Positions 1 through 10,359 of a stretch of 64,000 bases of DNA are shown here, one piece after another; the first letter of the stretch is position 1; each line of letters begins with the position of its first letter. The notes beneath the pieces are model-generated. The model was not told the DNA's origin and ran no database searches. It saw only the letters and a list, made by a program, of their open reading frames with translations. A program made the translations under genes and the position numbers. The stretch is from Holothuria scabra (Eukaryota > Echinodermata > Holothuroidea > Aspidochirotida > Holothuriidae): NCBI GenBank assembly GCA_037179385.1, contig CM074185.1, positions 53,261,000 through 53,324,999 of the forward strand, given 5' to 3'.

Positions 1-702
1 CAAGTTTAAAATTAATCCAAGTTTCCTATCTTGAGATATCGTATAAACAAGGATTTTGGGGTTGTGACCCCATGAAACCCCAAATGACCTCTGACCGCCC
101 CAAAATAGACAGGATTCTCTTTCTCACCTCAAAACGCATCAAAACATCAAGTTTAAAATAAATTCAAGTTTCCCACCATGAGATATTGTGTAAAAAAGGA
201 TTTCGGAGTTTGACCCCATGTGACCCCAAATGACCTTTAACCGCCAACAAAATTAATAGAGTACTCCCTTACATGATAACTCTTCAACGTGTTAAGTTTG
301 AAATTAATCCAAGTTTCTTATCTAGAGATATCATCTAAACAAGGATTTTGGGGTTGACCCCACGTGACCCCAAATGACCTCTGACCTCCACCAAAATAGA
401 TAGGGTCTTCCTCACCTCATAACGCTTCAATTACCTTATCAAGTTTGAAATGAATCCACGTTTCCTGCCATAAGATATTGTGTAAAAAAGAATTTTGGGG
501 TTTGACTCCATGTGACCCCATGTTACCTCTGACCGCCAACAAAATTAATAGAGTTCTTCCTTTCATCATAATGTATCAACATATCAAGTTTGAAATGAAT
601 CCAAGTTTCCCACCATGAGATATTGTTTAAACATGGATTTCGGGGTTTGACCCCAAATGACCTCTGACCGCCAACAAAATTAATAGGGTTCTTCCTTACA
701 TC
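1..702. repeat. Tandem satellite, ~146-bp unit (left part)
   Basis: The word CAAGTTTRAAATKAATCC recurs at about 1, 148, 293, 440 and 585, giving units of 145-147 bp. Each unit then has a GAGATATYGTGTAAAC block, a TTTGACCCCATGTGACC block and a TGACCGCCAACAAAATTAAT block. Copies differ by scattered substitutions, so the array is not freshly homogenised. It continues at 2849 after a LINE insertion. It probably extends past position 1. No coding potential is seen. Confidence 0.9.
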
Positions 703-708
703 ACAACA

Positions 709-2842
709 AACTAAATCTGCTAGAACTATTGCTAAACAGGCTATTACACACATCCATAGGTCTTATGTCTCTGATATTGTTGGAGAGGGTCTAAAAGACA
801 ATCCGAAGGTTTTCTGGTCTTATATCAAGGCTCTTCGTAAGGAACATGTTGGTATACCCACTCTTAGTACCAATTCTGGCATTCCAGCTGCTTCTGACCT
901 TGCTAAAGCTCATGCTTATACTACTAACTTACCCCCTAGCACTAACGGCTTCCCTGATATGCCCGATATCAGCTTCAGTGTAGAAGGTATTATTAAGCAG
1001 TTCAAAAATATTAATCCCAACAAAGCTTGTGGTCCTGATCAAATGCCTGCTAGGTTACCCAAAGAATCAGCTGTGGAATGTGGTGATATGTTCCATCATT
1101 TATTTACCCAGTCCTATCAGTGTGGTACGCTGCCAACTTCATGGAAAGGTGCCATTATATGCCCTGTATTCAAAAAAGGGCGATAAGTCCTTGCCTGTCA
1201 ACTATAGGCCTGTCTCCTTCACTGCAATCCCTTGTAAGATCATGGAACATTGTGTTGTCTCTAGGATGTGGGCTCATTTGAATCACCACCACATCATAAC
1301 CACTAAGCAGCATGGCTTTAGAAATGGCATGTCCTGTGAAACACAGTTGATTGAAGCTATGAATGATTGGACTAGCACTTTAAACAAATGAAAAGGCCAT
1401 ATTGATGTTATTCTTCTAGATTTTAGCAAGGCATTTGATGTTGTCCCCCACCAACGCCACCTCCTTAAATTACGTTATTACGGGATTACTGGAAAAACCA
1501 ATGCTTGGATTAATGCATTTCTTACAGGCAGATCTCAAGAAGTTTTTGTCAATGGGACTCACTCTGCCCTTAGGCCAGTCAGGTCAGGAGTGTCCCAAGG
1601 CACTGTTCTGGGACCATACTTGTTCCTCATCTATATCAATGATATTATTGAAAAAAATCTCTCCACCTCTATCCGTCTCTTCGCTTATGATTGCGTACTT
1701 TACATGCCCATTTCATCCTTGAAGGCTGCAGTATTACTCCAGGAAGACCTCTTTACGTTACAAAATTGGGCTATCACTTGGCAAATGGCCTTCAATATTT
1801 CCAAGTGTAAACTACTGCATATAACGTACCTTAAAACTTGCAGATGTAATTTTATCTACAGAATGTACCACCAAAATGCTTCTTCCACGATTCCTACTTC
1901 CCGATTTGCTTGCTCTTGCGCAAAGTAATATAAGTATACTCATGGCTGCTTCTGAATTTCGTGACCTGGAAGAAGTTACTTCAGATAGGTATTTTGGTTT
2001 TATTCTCGACAACAAACTGAATTTCAATACACACATTGATGAGATCACAAACAAGGCTACTAAGCTTTTAAATATGTGTCGCCGTAATCTGTACATGTGT
2101 TCTAGAGAAATCAAAACTACAGCTTACTTTGCTATTACCCGTACTCATCTTAATCATGCTTCCGCATATTGGAATCCTTACACTAAATTGAATATAGATA
2201 AAATTGAAGCAGTTCAGAGACGGGCAGCACTGCTTGTTCCTAATTACTATGATTATAGCTTAAGTGCAGATCGTTCAACAAGAATCTCCCAGACTCTAAA
2301 ATGGAAATCCTTACAGCACCGTAGGGCCTTAGCTGATCTTTGTATGTTTTACAAAATTAGAAACAACCTTGTGAACATTCCATTCCCACCTATATCACCC
2401 CTTCCGTCAGGCATGCTAACTGTAATAATCATGTTCAGGCCCTGCACTCTGAGGCATTCAAATACCAGTTCTTTGTTAGAAGTACTCGCTTTTGGAATAC
2501 TATCCCCCATGTAATTAAGATTGAACCGTCTATTTCATCCTTTCGTGCTGCTATCTCTAACTGGATCCTCTCCCATAGGTGGATCAGAGACCCATCGACA
2601 AATACATGGGTCCTCATTCAGTCAACTCTTTATGGCCCTTGTCGTTTGTTTTTACTTGCACTGGTTGCTTTGTGGTTGTTTGGTTTGTGGTTTTGTCTGT
2701 AGGTTTTTTTCTGTATTTCGATTTAGTTCCTAGTTGCACTTTTTGTTTTGGTTGTGTTGCCCTTGTTGACTTTTTTAACTATTATCTGTGCGCTCTATAA
2801 TGGCTGTCTCAGCCTTTTGGAGTTGTGAACTGAAGACTGAAG
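709..2842 (+). mobile_element. 5'-truncated CR1/Jockey-like LINE, dead reverse transcriptase
   Basis: The plus strand reads, with frameshifts and one in-frame stop near 1389, through a reverse transcriptase: KACGPDQ (fingers), NYRPVS, LDFSKAFD near 1420, GVSQGTVLGP and YIND near 1590-1640, then LFAYDC near 1680. The last motif is normally FADDC in this group; the first catalytic Asp is Tyr here, so the enzyme would be inactive. A C-terminal region follows to about 2530. The 3' end carries a short TGAAGAC repeat tail. The element has lost its 5' half, including the endonuclease. ACAACA occurs on both sides (703-708 and 2843-2848), a probable target-site duplication inside the satellite. Clade assignment rests on motif style only. 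Confidence 0.85.
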
Positions 2843-2848
2843 ACAACA

Positions 2849-3110
2849 CATCAACGTGTCAAGTTTGAAATTAATCCAAGTTTCCTATCTTGAGATATCA
2901 TGTAAACAAATATTTCGGAGTTTGACCCCCTGTAACGCCAGATGACCTTTGACCTCCACCAAAATCAGTAGGGTTCTTTCTCTCAGTATGGGGTATCTGT
3001 GTACCAAGTTTGAGAATTGTCAAATATTCCCTTCTCAAGATATCGTGTAAACAAGCAAAGTGTCACAAACACACACACATACACCTATACAAACACACGC
3101 ACGCTATCAT
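2849..3110. repeat. Satellite array, continuation
   Basis: The 146-bp unit resumes with CATCAACGTGTCAAGTTTGA exactly where it stopped before the LINE. It runs for about one and a half more diverged units, ending in a variable CA-rich stretch (3066-3104). Confidence 0.8.
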
Positions 3111-3621
3111 GAATGCATAGGTTTCTCTTTTCATCGAAACCAAAAACAAGTTCAAGCGGTGAACCTTGATGAATTTTGTGATCTTTACATGGTGTAAATT
3201 AGGATAGCTTCAATCTTATTTTTTTTTTCTCGCTTGTGTCGCCCGAAAAGACATTTTGCACATTTTGTTATGAAGACTAGTTTGATGCAAACTTATTGTA
3301 CCGGCCACACGGTAATCCGAAAAGAAAGTTTTCAGTCTTGGTTACTAACTCTTTACAATTTTGGCATATTTCGCCAATAATATAAAATATTTTGGTTGAC
3401 GGGTTTCGTTCATTCAGTGTGCAAACATGCCCTGGCATGAAATGAAATTTTATTTTGTCCTGTAACTGCTCTCTACTCTTTATTTAACTATTCCCCTCCA
3501 AAGAAAATCAAAAAATAAGAAAATACATCCCAACAGACCCATAGGAAGTAAAAGAGTCAGGCATACAGACAAACAAACAGACAGATAGATAAAATATATT
3601 TCTGATTAGACTGTTTCATAC
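3111..3621. other. SLC6 intron 7 (part), no recognised content
   Basis: On the gene's minus strand this lies downstream of the exon 7 donor. No exon for TM8 is visible here or in the satellite and LINE to the left, so the next exon must be outside the window. Nothing else is recognised. Confidence 0.5.
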
Positions 3622-3746
3622 CTTGAGATACGACCTTTGACACATCCCTGTTGAGTTCGTGGCCGATAAATCCGAGGAAGGAGAAGATGACGAACCCAGC
3701 AAATAAACTGGTCATTGAATTGGCAACGGATATCGTCATGCTATCT
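3622..3746 (-). CDS. SLC6-family transporter, exon 7 (TM7)
   Basis: This 125-nt exon has a TTTAG acceptor and an AAG/GTATG donor. With the two bases carried from exon 6 it reads DSMTISVANSMTSLFAGF, then VIFSFLGFIGHELNRD and VSKVVSQ, and ends one base into a Gly codon. NSMTSLFAGFVIFSFLGF is the TM7 signature of the sodium:neurotransmitter symporter family. The Asn and following Ser sit where family members coordinate sodium and chloride (family knowledge, not tested here). The 104-nt exon followed by a 125-nt exon is a size pair I recall from animal SLC6 genes. It is the last exon inside the window, so the protein is incomplete. Confidence 0.93.
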
Positions 3747-4465
3747 CTAAAGAGAGGGGGAAAGGGGAGAGGGAGAGAGAGAGAAGATGTGTAGTTTAAA
3801 AATTGTAAATTGACACGCAAATGTGGTAATTTGATTAGAAAGGGCTTAAAATTTTAAAATTACATTGGGTACATGTTTCTTTCATTCGTGCGAACCAATC
3901 AAAGCTTAGTAATCAATGATGTCATTTGAATATATATTCTAATTAAGCGAGTTTGGTAATACGATTTCGGGGCTATGTGCATGAGCACATCCCGCAAATA
4001 GTCGGAATAAGCAACACCCTCAAAAACAACACCCTCCCACCTACAACGAGTGTTCCAAGACTTGAGTCCACATGAACATTTTGTGGAATCATTCTTTGTT
4101 AATCGATCCATAATAAAAGGGAAGGGTCCTGAGAGTGCTTCTATACAAATTGTTGCACGGTTCGCGTTAATGCCACCAGACTGGTTTCCATGCCATATTG
4201 TGTATGACGTGAACAGGGAAATGATCTTCGGATTGCATTTTTCAAGCTTGGTCTACAGGTTATTAGCTGCATCATCATAATTTCTACCGACTTCACATGT
4301 AAAACACACGGCATGTATGGATCGTTACTGACGCAGAAACCAGCCATGAAACAAAATGGCTTGTTTAGTTGTTCAGGTTCTTTCCAGTAAGAACAATGCC
4401 ACAAATAGAAAGGAACTGGTCCGCAACTTACATTAAATGTTGTTTGTAACTAGCTGAAAACTTAC
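3747..4465. other. SLC6 intron 6
   Basis: Intron between exons 7 and 6. It holds a short GA-rich tract at about 3752-3784, which forms the polypyrimidine tract of the exon 7 acceptor on the gene strand. Nothing else is recognised. Confidence 0.6.
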
Positions 4466-4569
4466 ATATAAACGTTGTTTCGAAATTTGTTGAACGAAGA
4501 CAAGGTGATGACCCCTCCCCAAGAGGCGCCAAGAGAGTAAAAAATCTGGATAGCTGCATTCAGCCACGA
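4466..4569 (-). CDS. SLC6-family transporter, exon 6 (TM6)
   Basis: A 104-nt exon with acceptor TTCACACAG and donor GTAAGT. It reads [14 protein letters not shown], then [20 protein letters not shown], ending two bases into a codon completed in exon 7. [23 protein letters not shown] is the unwound TM6 region; the Ser-Leu-Gly is where family members contact chloride and substrate. The upstream exon ends in phase 0, matching the start of this exon. An ATG-started frame covering more of this strand exists but its upstream part is intronic and has no family similarity. Confidence 0.93.
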
Positions 4570-5191
4570 CTGTGTGAATACAATGTTGAAGAGAAAATGG
4601 AGAATGTCGATTACTAGAAGCAAAATGGAGCTGTGACACTTACTCTTTAACTCTAAGAGAAAACCCTCAATTTCTAATCCATCTGTCTTTATCATGATCC
4701 ATGCTAGTATTTATTAAGTGCATGCATGTTTCTGTCACGTAGCCGAGGAAGCCGGTCACTTCTCCAGGTAATATTTGACCCTTAACGAACAGATTTCTTT
4801 GCCTTTTAGGAACCCGAGGGATTCATAAGGAGCCCATATAGACTAGCCAACCTGACCCACATGTCCCATATTAATTATTAGTAAGTGATGCGTAAGGCTG
4901 TTTTTTACTACTTCGTAGGATGCCACAAGCAGATACCTTCAGAACATTGAATTTTTCTATATTCTATGGCAAGATTAACTGCAGCATCATTGTTGCTGTT
5001 GTGTAAGCCTTTGGTTGTTTACTTTTTATTAAGCTGTCTTAACTTAAATTAATTTGTGGAACCTTTCATATGTACCAAATTGAACATGATGGTTTCTTTT
5101 AACTTCCTTACTTTGTTTTTTCTATGCTTTCTCAAATTCATGTTACACAATGGTTATACACACTCAAGATGGGCCAAAGTTGAAATGGTAA

Positions 5192-5465
5192 ACTATCACT
5201 TAAAATGTAAGAGCAGTCACCCAATTTGAAGTAGTGTAGTAGACCGTCGTGCTATTGACTGGCGTTTGAGAGTCATGTTTGAACATTTTTTTCTTCAAAT
5301 TTTGTGAAATTTACTTAAAGTAAGAGCTTGGTTTACCTTGAATATGAAATGCTTAAGTCATCGGATGAAAAATACCTTGAAGAGCAATAATGAAAAAATT
5401 GTGGCATTTAGCTGTTTCTTCACACTAAGTTTGTGGGGACTGCTCTTGACCTTTAAGACCTTCAA
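5192..5465. mobile_element. Short inverted-repeat element, AAGAGCAGTC family, copy 1
   Basis: The left end reads AATGTAAGAGCAGTCACCCA; the right end, reverse-complemented, reads AAGGTCAAGAGCAGTCCCCA. The body shares blocks with 7245-7525 (GAGAGTCATGT, TTGGTTTA, CTTGAA, TTAAGTC). Non-coding and MITE-like. It lies in SLC6 intron 5. Confidence 0.65.
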
Positions 5466-5619
5466 GGAGATAAGCCAAGATATTGCATTGAGGAGTTCCT
5501 GATTCAGATGCTGGAACCCACCTCCCTCGAGTAAACGATACGACGGGTTTGTTACGTCACATGTAAGCACACACACTGGTTCGGCATAACACCTATTTGT
5601 CCAACTTTCATTAAACAGC

Positions 5620-5720
5620 CAAATCACAAGGTGTTTTAGAACACCCGGTTTTCGCCAGGGGGTCCCGGGTTCAATTTCCGGATCAAGTTTTGTCCAAAGG
5701 CATTAAATATGGAACATACT
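5620..5720. repeat. Possible tRNA-derived SINE fragment
   Basis: GGGTTCAATTTCC at about 5668 resembles a pol III B box inside a T-arm-like stem (CCGGG/TCCGG). No convincing A box is seen upstream, and no acceptor stem closes, so this is not a tRNA gene. A decayed SINE is one reading. The rest of intron 5 (4570-5191, 5721-6736) shows nothing recognisable. Confidence 0.25.
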
Positions 5721-6736
5721 ACGTGCGTGATCATGTGATCGTGATGCACCGCACTAAGTGCTAGAGTAGCGCCAGAACGGTTCAGTGCCCATATCTGGAA
5801 AAAACATGAGCACAGGCGAATTTAGTCTGAGATTGGCGTGAAAGTCGATCATATCCACCTTCACACAGTTCTTCACCTTGCTCTTAATGTTCTAATGAAC
5901 TAGGTGGGGCATGGACAAAAAAGATCGAAACGAAACTCCCGATTATTATATTTCGGATACGATTCAGATGCAGTAAGACAGATAAAAATCGTAAGACGTT
6001 GGGCACACTGTCCGACAAAAACTAAAAAACTCCACATGACATTCGCCGAATTTATACTCAGGTTGGCCTATTTAAGTTTAATATATTTCTTTAATCTTTT
6101 GATGTATGTTTCATGGATGATTAGATTACTTGACAAAAAAGATTTAATGTGCTTTTATTATGACGATAGCCTGATCTGCCATCACATATATCAAATCCAC
6201 AACACCTAACTTGCCACTGGGTAATGTACTTCTGCCATAAACATTTTTAGGTCGTAGATGTTCTATAAAAACGAGTGTTGAAGAATTATCTGATGATGCG
6301 GGTATGTCTTTAACTACACACAACATCTACACCCCGACATTTTTCTCAGCCAGCGGAATAGTTTATAGGAGCACATATTGTATTGTACTACATGAAGCAG
6401 CCATAGTTATTTTGAGTTTTGTGGGTTAGCCCTAGCCCCTCCTCTTCTTAACAATGGATTTGATAGCCTACTAGTTAGATGGAACTGTATGGTAGCTTCT
6501 TATTGCCTTTTCCGACATTTTTTGGAGTGTGACAAGCTCGTAGGCCTGTACTTGAAAAATATGTGTTGCTATCAAACAATTTGGACAAACAGTTGTCGCG
6601 ATTACTCACTGTAGTCTATTTATACCCACAGAGTGGGTCTATCATTTATTGGCAAATATCACATCCTGTCGACACAGGGTACTTATATAAACGTACAAAA
6701 CTAACACTGCACAAGGCTATCATAGGCTTTACTCAC

Positions 6737-6871
6737 CCTCGGTTTTGTAAGGTATTCCCATTTAGGAGTGATAAAGAACTTAATTCCTTCGGCATGGCCT
6801 GGTAACGTCAAACCAAGAACCAGGAATATGAAGAGCATTATGTATGGAAATATTGCTGTTACGTAAACAAC
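6737..6871 (-). CDS. SLC6-family transporter, exon 5 (TM5)
   Basis: A 135-nt exon (45 codons, phase 0 at both ends) with acceptor TTTTCGCAG and donor GTGAGT. It reads VVYVTAIFPYIMLFIFLVLG, then LTLPGHAEGIKFFITPKWEY and LTKPR. VVYxTAxFPY and the GIxFFITPxW loop are hallmarks of the SLC6 TM5-EL3 segment, and the preceding exon ends ...KTSGK exactly where family members continue with VVY. The intron that follows on the gene strand is 2.2 kb; the one before it is 13.3 kb and full of retrotransposon sequence. Confidence 0.95.
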
Positions 6872-7244
6872 CTGCGAAAATAGATCAAAATTGCTCTTTT
6901 TAGAGAATAACGAAAATTTACAGCAATCTGTGTATACTTGAAAGGTATATCAGCAAAATATGGGTGGGGTTCTTTTTTAAAGTCCAAACCGGGTTTAAGC
7001 AAACCACTGAATTTTGAGCCTAACAACCAGTCCATTGACGCGTAGGCTACGTCTAATCAACGAAGTGGGGGTGTTACCGTATCTGTCGAGGGTCCGGACT
7101 TGCAATATATGCAATGACATTGGCTTGTTGGTGTCTATAACTTAATTAAGCATCTGTCATAGACACCAACCATGTTAGATACCATCTTAAAACAGGGAGG
7201 TGTGATTAGAGGTTCCCAATTCCTTTCTCTCCAGGCGACCCCAT

Positions 7245-7525
7245 TTCAGTTGACAGCCTCAGATCGTGACCCCAAAAGAATGACGAATACTAGTAGACTG
7301 TCCACGACCTGTTTCATGATTGGTTTGTGAGAGTCATGTGGTAATATTTTTCTCATCAAATGTGAAATTCATACTAGAATTAACTCCTTGGTTTAACTTG
7401 AAAATGCAACATTTAAGTCCTAAAATATTATGAAAGAAACTTTAAAGAGAAATAAGAAGAAAATTGTGAGCTTTAACTGTTGCTTCAAAATAAGTACTGG
7501 GTGACTGCTCTTGCCTTGTAAGTGT
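7245..7525. mobile_element. Short inverted-repeat element, AAGAGCAGTC family, copy 2
   Basis: Homologous to 5192-5465 through the body (GTAGACYGTC, GAGAGTCATGT, CTTTAACTGTTGCTTC) and ends in GTGACTGCTCTTG. The left terminal repeat is eroded. It lies in SLC6 intron 4. The sequence from 6872 to 7244 shows no other recognised content. Confidence 0.55.
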
Positions 7526-7818
7526 GACGCACGGCTAGAGTGCTGCGGATACCATCGCAATTGACTTCGCATGGTCGTATTTTCAGTACAAGTTTGGTTT
7601 AAGTATTCTGTGGTCTCTCGATTGATTTTTTTTTGATCCGGAACTTACACGTTTTCAGATATTTTTGAATTATTTCGGGACCTAAAATTATGTGCTTCGA
7701 TCATAACCCCAAAGTTGGAAAATCAGTTCTAAAAACAAAGCTTTGTCGGTTTGAATAAGATTCACAATGGAATAACCAACCTTAGTGCAAGAATTTGTGA
7801 ATTTGCCTTTTTACATGC

Positions 7819-8770
7819 AGTGCCAAAGCTAGGATTTATTTCGTGGGGGTGGGGGGGGGGGGGGGCTATTGGGGAGCTGGATACTTTTGTAGGGGGTGGA
7901 GTTTACTAATTAAGCGTTTCGGCACCATCGGTTGGCGCGGAGCGTACAAAGAAAATTTTGAATTTTTACACCTCCCAGATATCTGGAAATGGCATTTACC
8001 AGGTTTAATTGTCTTTAATTCTGGTGAGAAAAATTTGTAATTTTTCTCAGATTCAAGCACACTTTTGAGATACTGATAAGCTCAGTTCATTACTCCACTA
8101 GACTATGTATCCTAGAATTGCAAAACCGGAACCCTGCTAAATGTTGCAAGCAGCTGTTGCAGTGCACGCCTGAGTAACATATTTCCAGAGGCGTAGGGGA
8201 GTGTTTCAGTTTTGGGGCACAAGATTTTTGCCCCAAAAATGTAATTCTGCCCGTAAGAGTCAAAGCGGAGCGCCACCACTAGATGGCGCGAAGTGTAAAG
8301 AAAATTTGAAAATTCGTACCTCTCAGACAGTCGAAAATGGCATTTCCCGGGCTTATAAAAGGAATCCAAGCAGTCCCTAATTTTAGATATCAATTACAGA
8401 TAAACATTCACTCCAAACTAAAATTCAGCCAGAAAGACTAAGCGGAGCGTCACCATTGATTGGCGTGAAGCGTACAGAAAATTTTTAAATATCCGAACCC
8501 TCAGACAGTTGAAAATGGCATTTCCCCTGCTTACATGGGGGATCTAAGCAGTCGCTGTTTTGATTTTCCTTTTGCAAAAAATGATTACCTGAAACTTAAA
8601 TTCTGCTTTAAAGCGGTCTAAGTGAAGCACCACCATAAGTTTGGGCGAAACGTACAGGAAATTTTGAAAACTCTGACCCTTCAGACAGTCAAAAATGTAA
8701 TTTCCTATACTTATAGGGGGTCCAAGCAGTAGCTATTTGATCAGAAAATTACCAGATAAAATGTATCACT
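7819..8770. repeat. Cluster of four GCGGAGCG-family units
   Basis: Four diverged copies of one ~185-bp unit run head to tail with cores near 7925, 8262, 8440 and 8630. Each has a GCGGAGCG-like word, a hairpin-like RCCACCA..TTGGCGYG block, GYGTACAGAAAATTTTGAAA, CAGACAGTCGAAAATGGCAT and TCTAAGCAGTCGC. The first unit starts with a 14-G run after CAGTGCCA. The second starts CAGAGGCGTAGGGGAGTGTT, matching the right end (reverse complement) of the hAT-like element at 53184-56340. No ORF here looks coding. Confidence 0.75.
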
Positions 8771-9090
8771 ACCAATCGATGAAATGGTCCCTAATTCTTT
8801 CGGGGGGGAAAGCTACAAAACGGAATTGAAAACTTTTAAATGAATTTCTTTCTATTGCGACTCTTGGCTAAATTCAACATATATTGAAAATTGTGTGACT
8901 GCCCGAACTTCCGAAGATATATGATTTTACTTTTGAAAAATGTAACATTACAAGGTGTGTTTAAACGAATTTTCAATCAAAGTTTTTGGAAGGCATTCTC
9001 ACATTGCATCATTAAAGTATCGAAAAACAAAACATCCGATTTTCATAACCATTGCTCCTATTTGGCTATAGAGCAAGACAGGGCAAACTT
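8771..9090. other. No recognised content
   Basis: Intronic, AT-rich sequence between the repeat cluster and the Tx1-like LINE. Part of it may be the LINE's 5' UTR; its exact 5' end could not be placed. Confidence 0.4.
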
Positions 9091-9251
9091 TTGAACAACT
9101 GAACACCCCGAGCCTAACATGGCGGCGGAGTAGCAACGATCTTTTTCGGGGGCTTAAGATATTTTCAAAAAAAGATAAGTGTTCCAATATCTTTGGATTG
9201 AATTCTTGTGTGTTCACAAAGCCGTGAATGAGTAGCTTCGATTGAACCAAA

Positions 9252-10085
9252 ATGCCTGGTCCTGGACGACCTAAATGCAGCTTAGGACGGAAAAAACGTT
9301 TGGAGTTAGCCTCACAACCAAGCCTTAGCTCCAGCCTAACAAGGCGCAACAGTGAACATTCCGATTCGGATATTGCTACAGGTCCTAGTACTGACTCTGT
9401 CCATTCACTCGGTAGGAAAATCCAAAGACTCAAGGAAACAATACTGAAAGAATTTGAATCCCTTCATGAAGAATTCTCCAGGGCCATTGATGATCTGAGG
9501 GCTAGTGTTAGAGAACTGTCTGCTGAAAAAGACGAATTGAAGGAAAGATGTGATGTTCTGGAAAGGAAAGTAGCACAACTTGAGTCTGAGAAAGAAAAAC
9601 AGGCACAGGACATAAACAAAAATGAACGTTTCTCGAGACGTAACAACATACGGATTGTCGGTTATCCAACCGAAGAAAATGAAGTTTGCCATGATATAGC
9701 AAGCAAGGTTCTCGAGGAAGTTGGATTACCTTCGTGCCGGCTTGAAAGAGCACATAGAGACGGCAGGTTAGTAAGAGGACGAGACAGGCATATTCTTGTG
9801 AAACTTTCATTTTACCAGGATAAAGTCACTATTATGAAAACGGCCCGCCAAGCTCTCGCTGAGAAAAGATATTATATTCTTGACGACCTTACAAAAGCCG
9901 ACCTTATTGAGAAGAAAAGATGGAAAAAAAAGAGGTACAGGAGTTACATCAGCAGGGTACCAGGCTGCGTTTTTCAGGTGGTTGTTGGAGGGTCAGCGAC
10001 GGGCGACCGTATGTTTTTGGACCTGAGCCCTAATGCACTGTTACTGGATCATATTATCATGGTTAGGTGTTTTTCCGTACGGTGA
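9252..10085 (+). CDS. LINE ORF1, coiled-coil RNA-binding protein (277 aa)
   Basis: An intact 277-codon ORF starting ATG in AAAATGCC. Residues 1-55 are basic and Ser-rich. Residues about 60-125 form a coiled coil (LRASVRELSAEKDELKERCD and the following LERKVAQLESEKEKQ). NERFSRRNNIRIVGYP at about 130 and LERAHRDGR at about 165 match the RRM-like and C-terminal domains of L1/Tx1 ORF1 proteins, which bind LINE RNA and chaperone nucleic acid during target-primed reverse transcription. There is no internal stop, in contrast to the broken ORF2. Whether it is expressed is unknown. The closing residues after SPNALLLDH are less typical. Confidence 0.85.
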   Translation: MPGPGRPKCSLGRKKRLELASQPSLSSSLTRRNSEHSDSDIATGPSTDSVHSLGRKIQRLKETILKEFESLHEEFSRAIDDLRASVRELSAEKDELKERCDVLERKVAQLESEKEKQAQDINKNERFSRRNNIRIVGYPTEENEVCHDIASKVLEEVGLPSCRLERAHRDGRLVRGRDRHILVKLSFYQDKVTIMKTARQALAEKRYYILDDLTKADLIEKKRWKKKRYRSYISRVPGCVFQVVVGGSATGDRMFLDLSPNALLLDHIIMVRCFSVR

Positions 10086-10359
10086 GCACTTTGTCTACAA
10101 CCACATCAGTTTTAAAGTCCACTCTTTGCCATGTCTATGGACTCACCCAGTTTGTTTGGTGTCTTTTTAGCACCAGTCTTCCTTGCGGGATTAATGCTTC
10201 TGCTGAGGCAGCTTTGTTGTTTTTCGCCGTTTGGATTGATCTGTTATTGTCTTTATTGTTGTTATTATTTTTGTGTTTGCAACCTCCATTCGATTATTTT
10301 ACCAATGTCACTAAAGGATTACCAACCATAATTTAGGTACTTGATTCTTGTTAAGGAAG

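Noticed and set aside
5640..5700. tRNA gene
   Set aside because: Only a B-box and T-arm-like hairpin are present; no A box, anticodon arm or acceptor stem.
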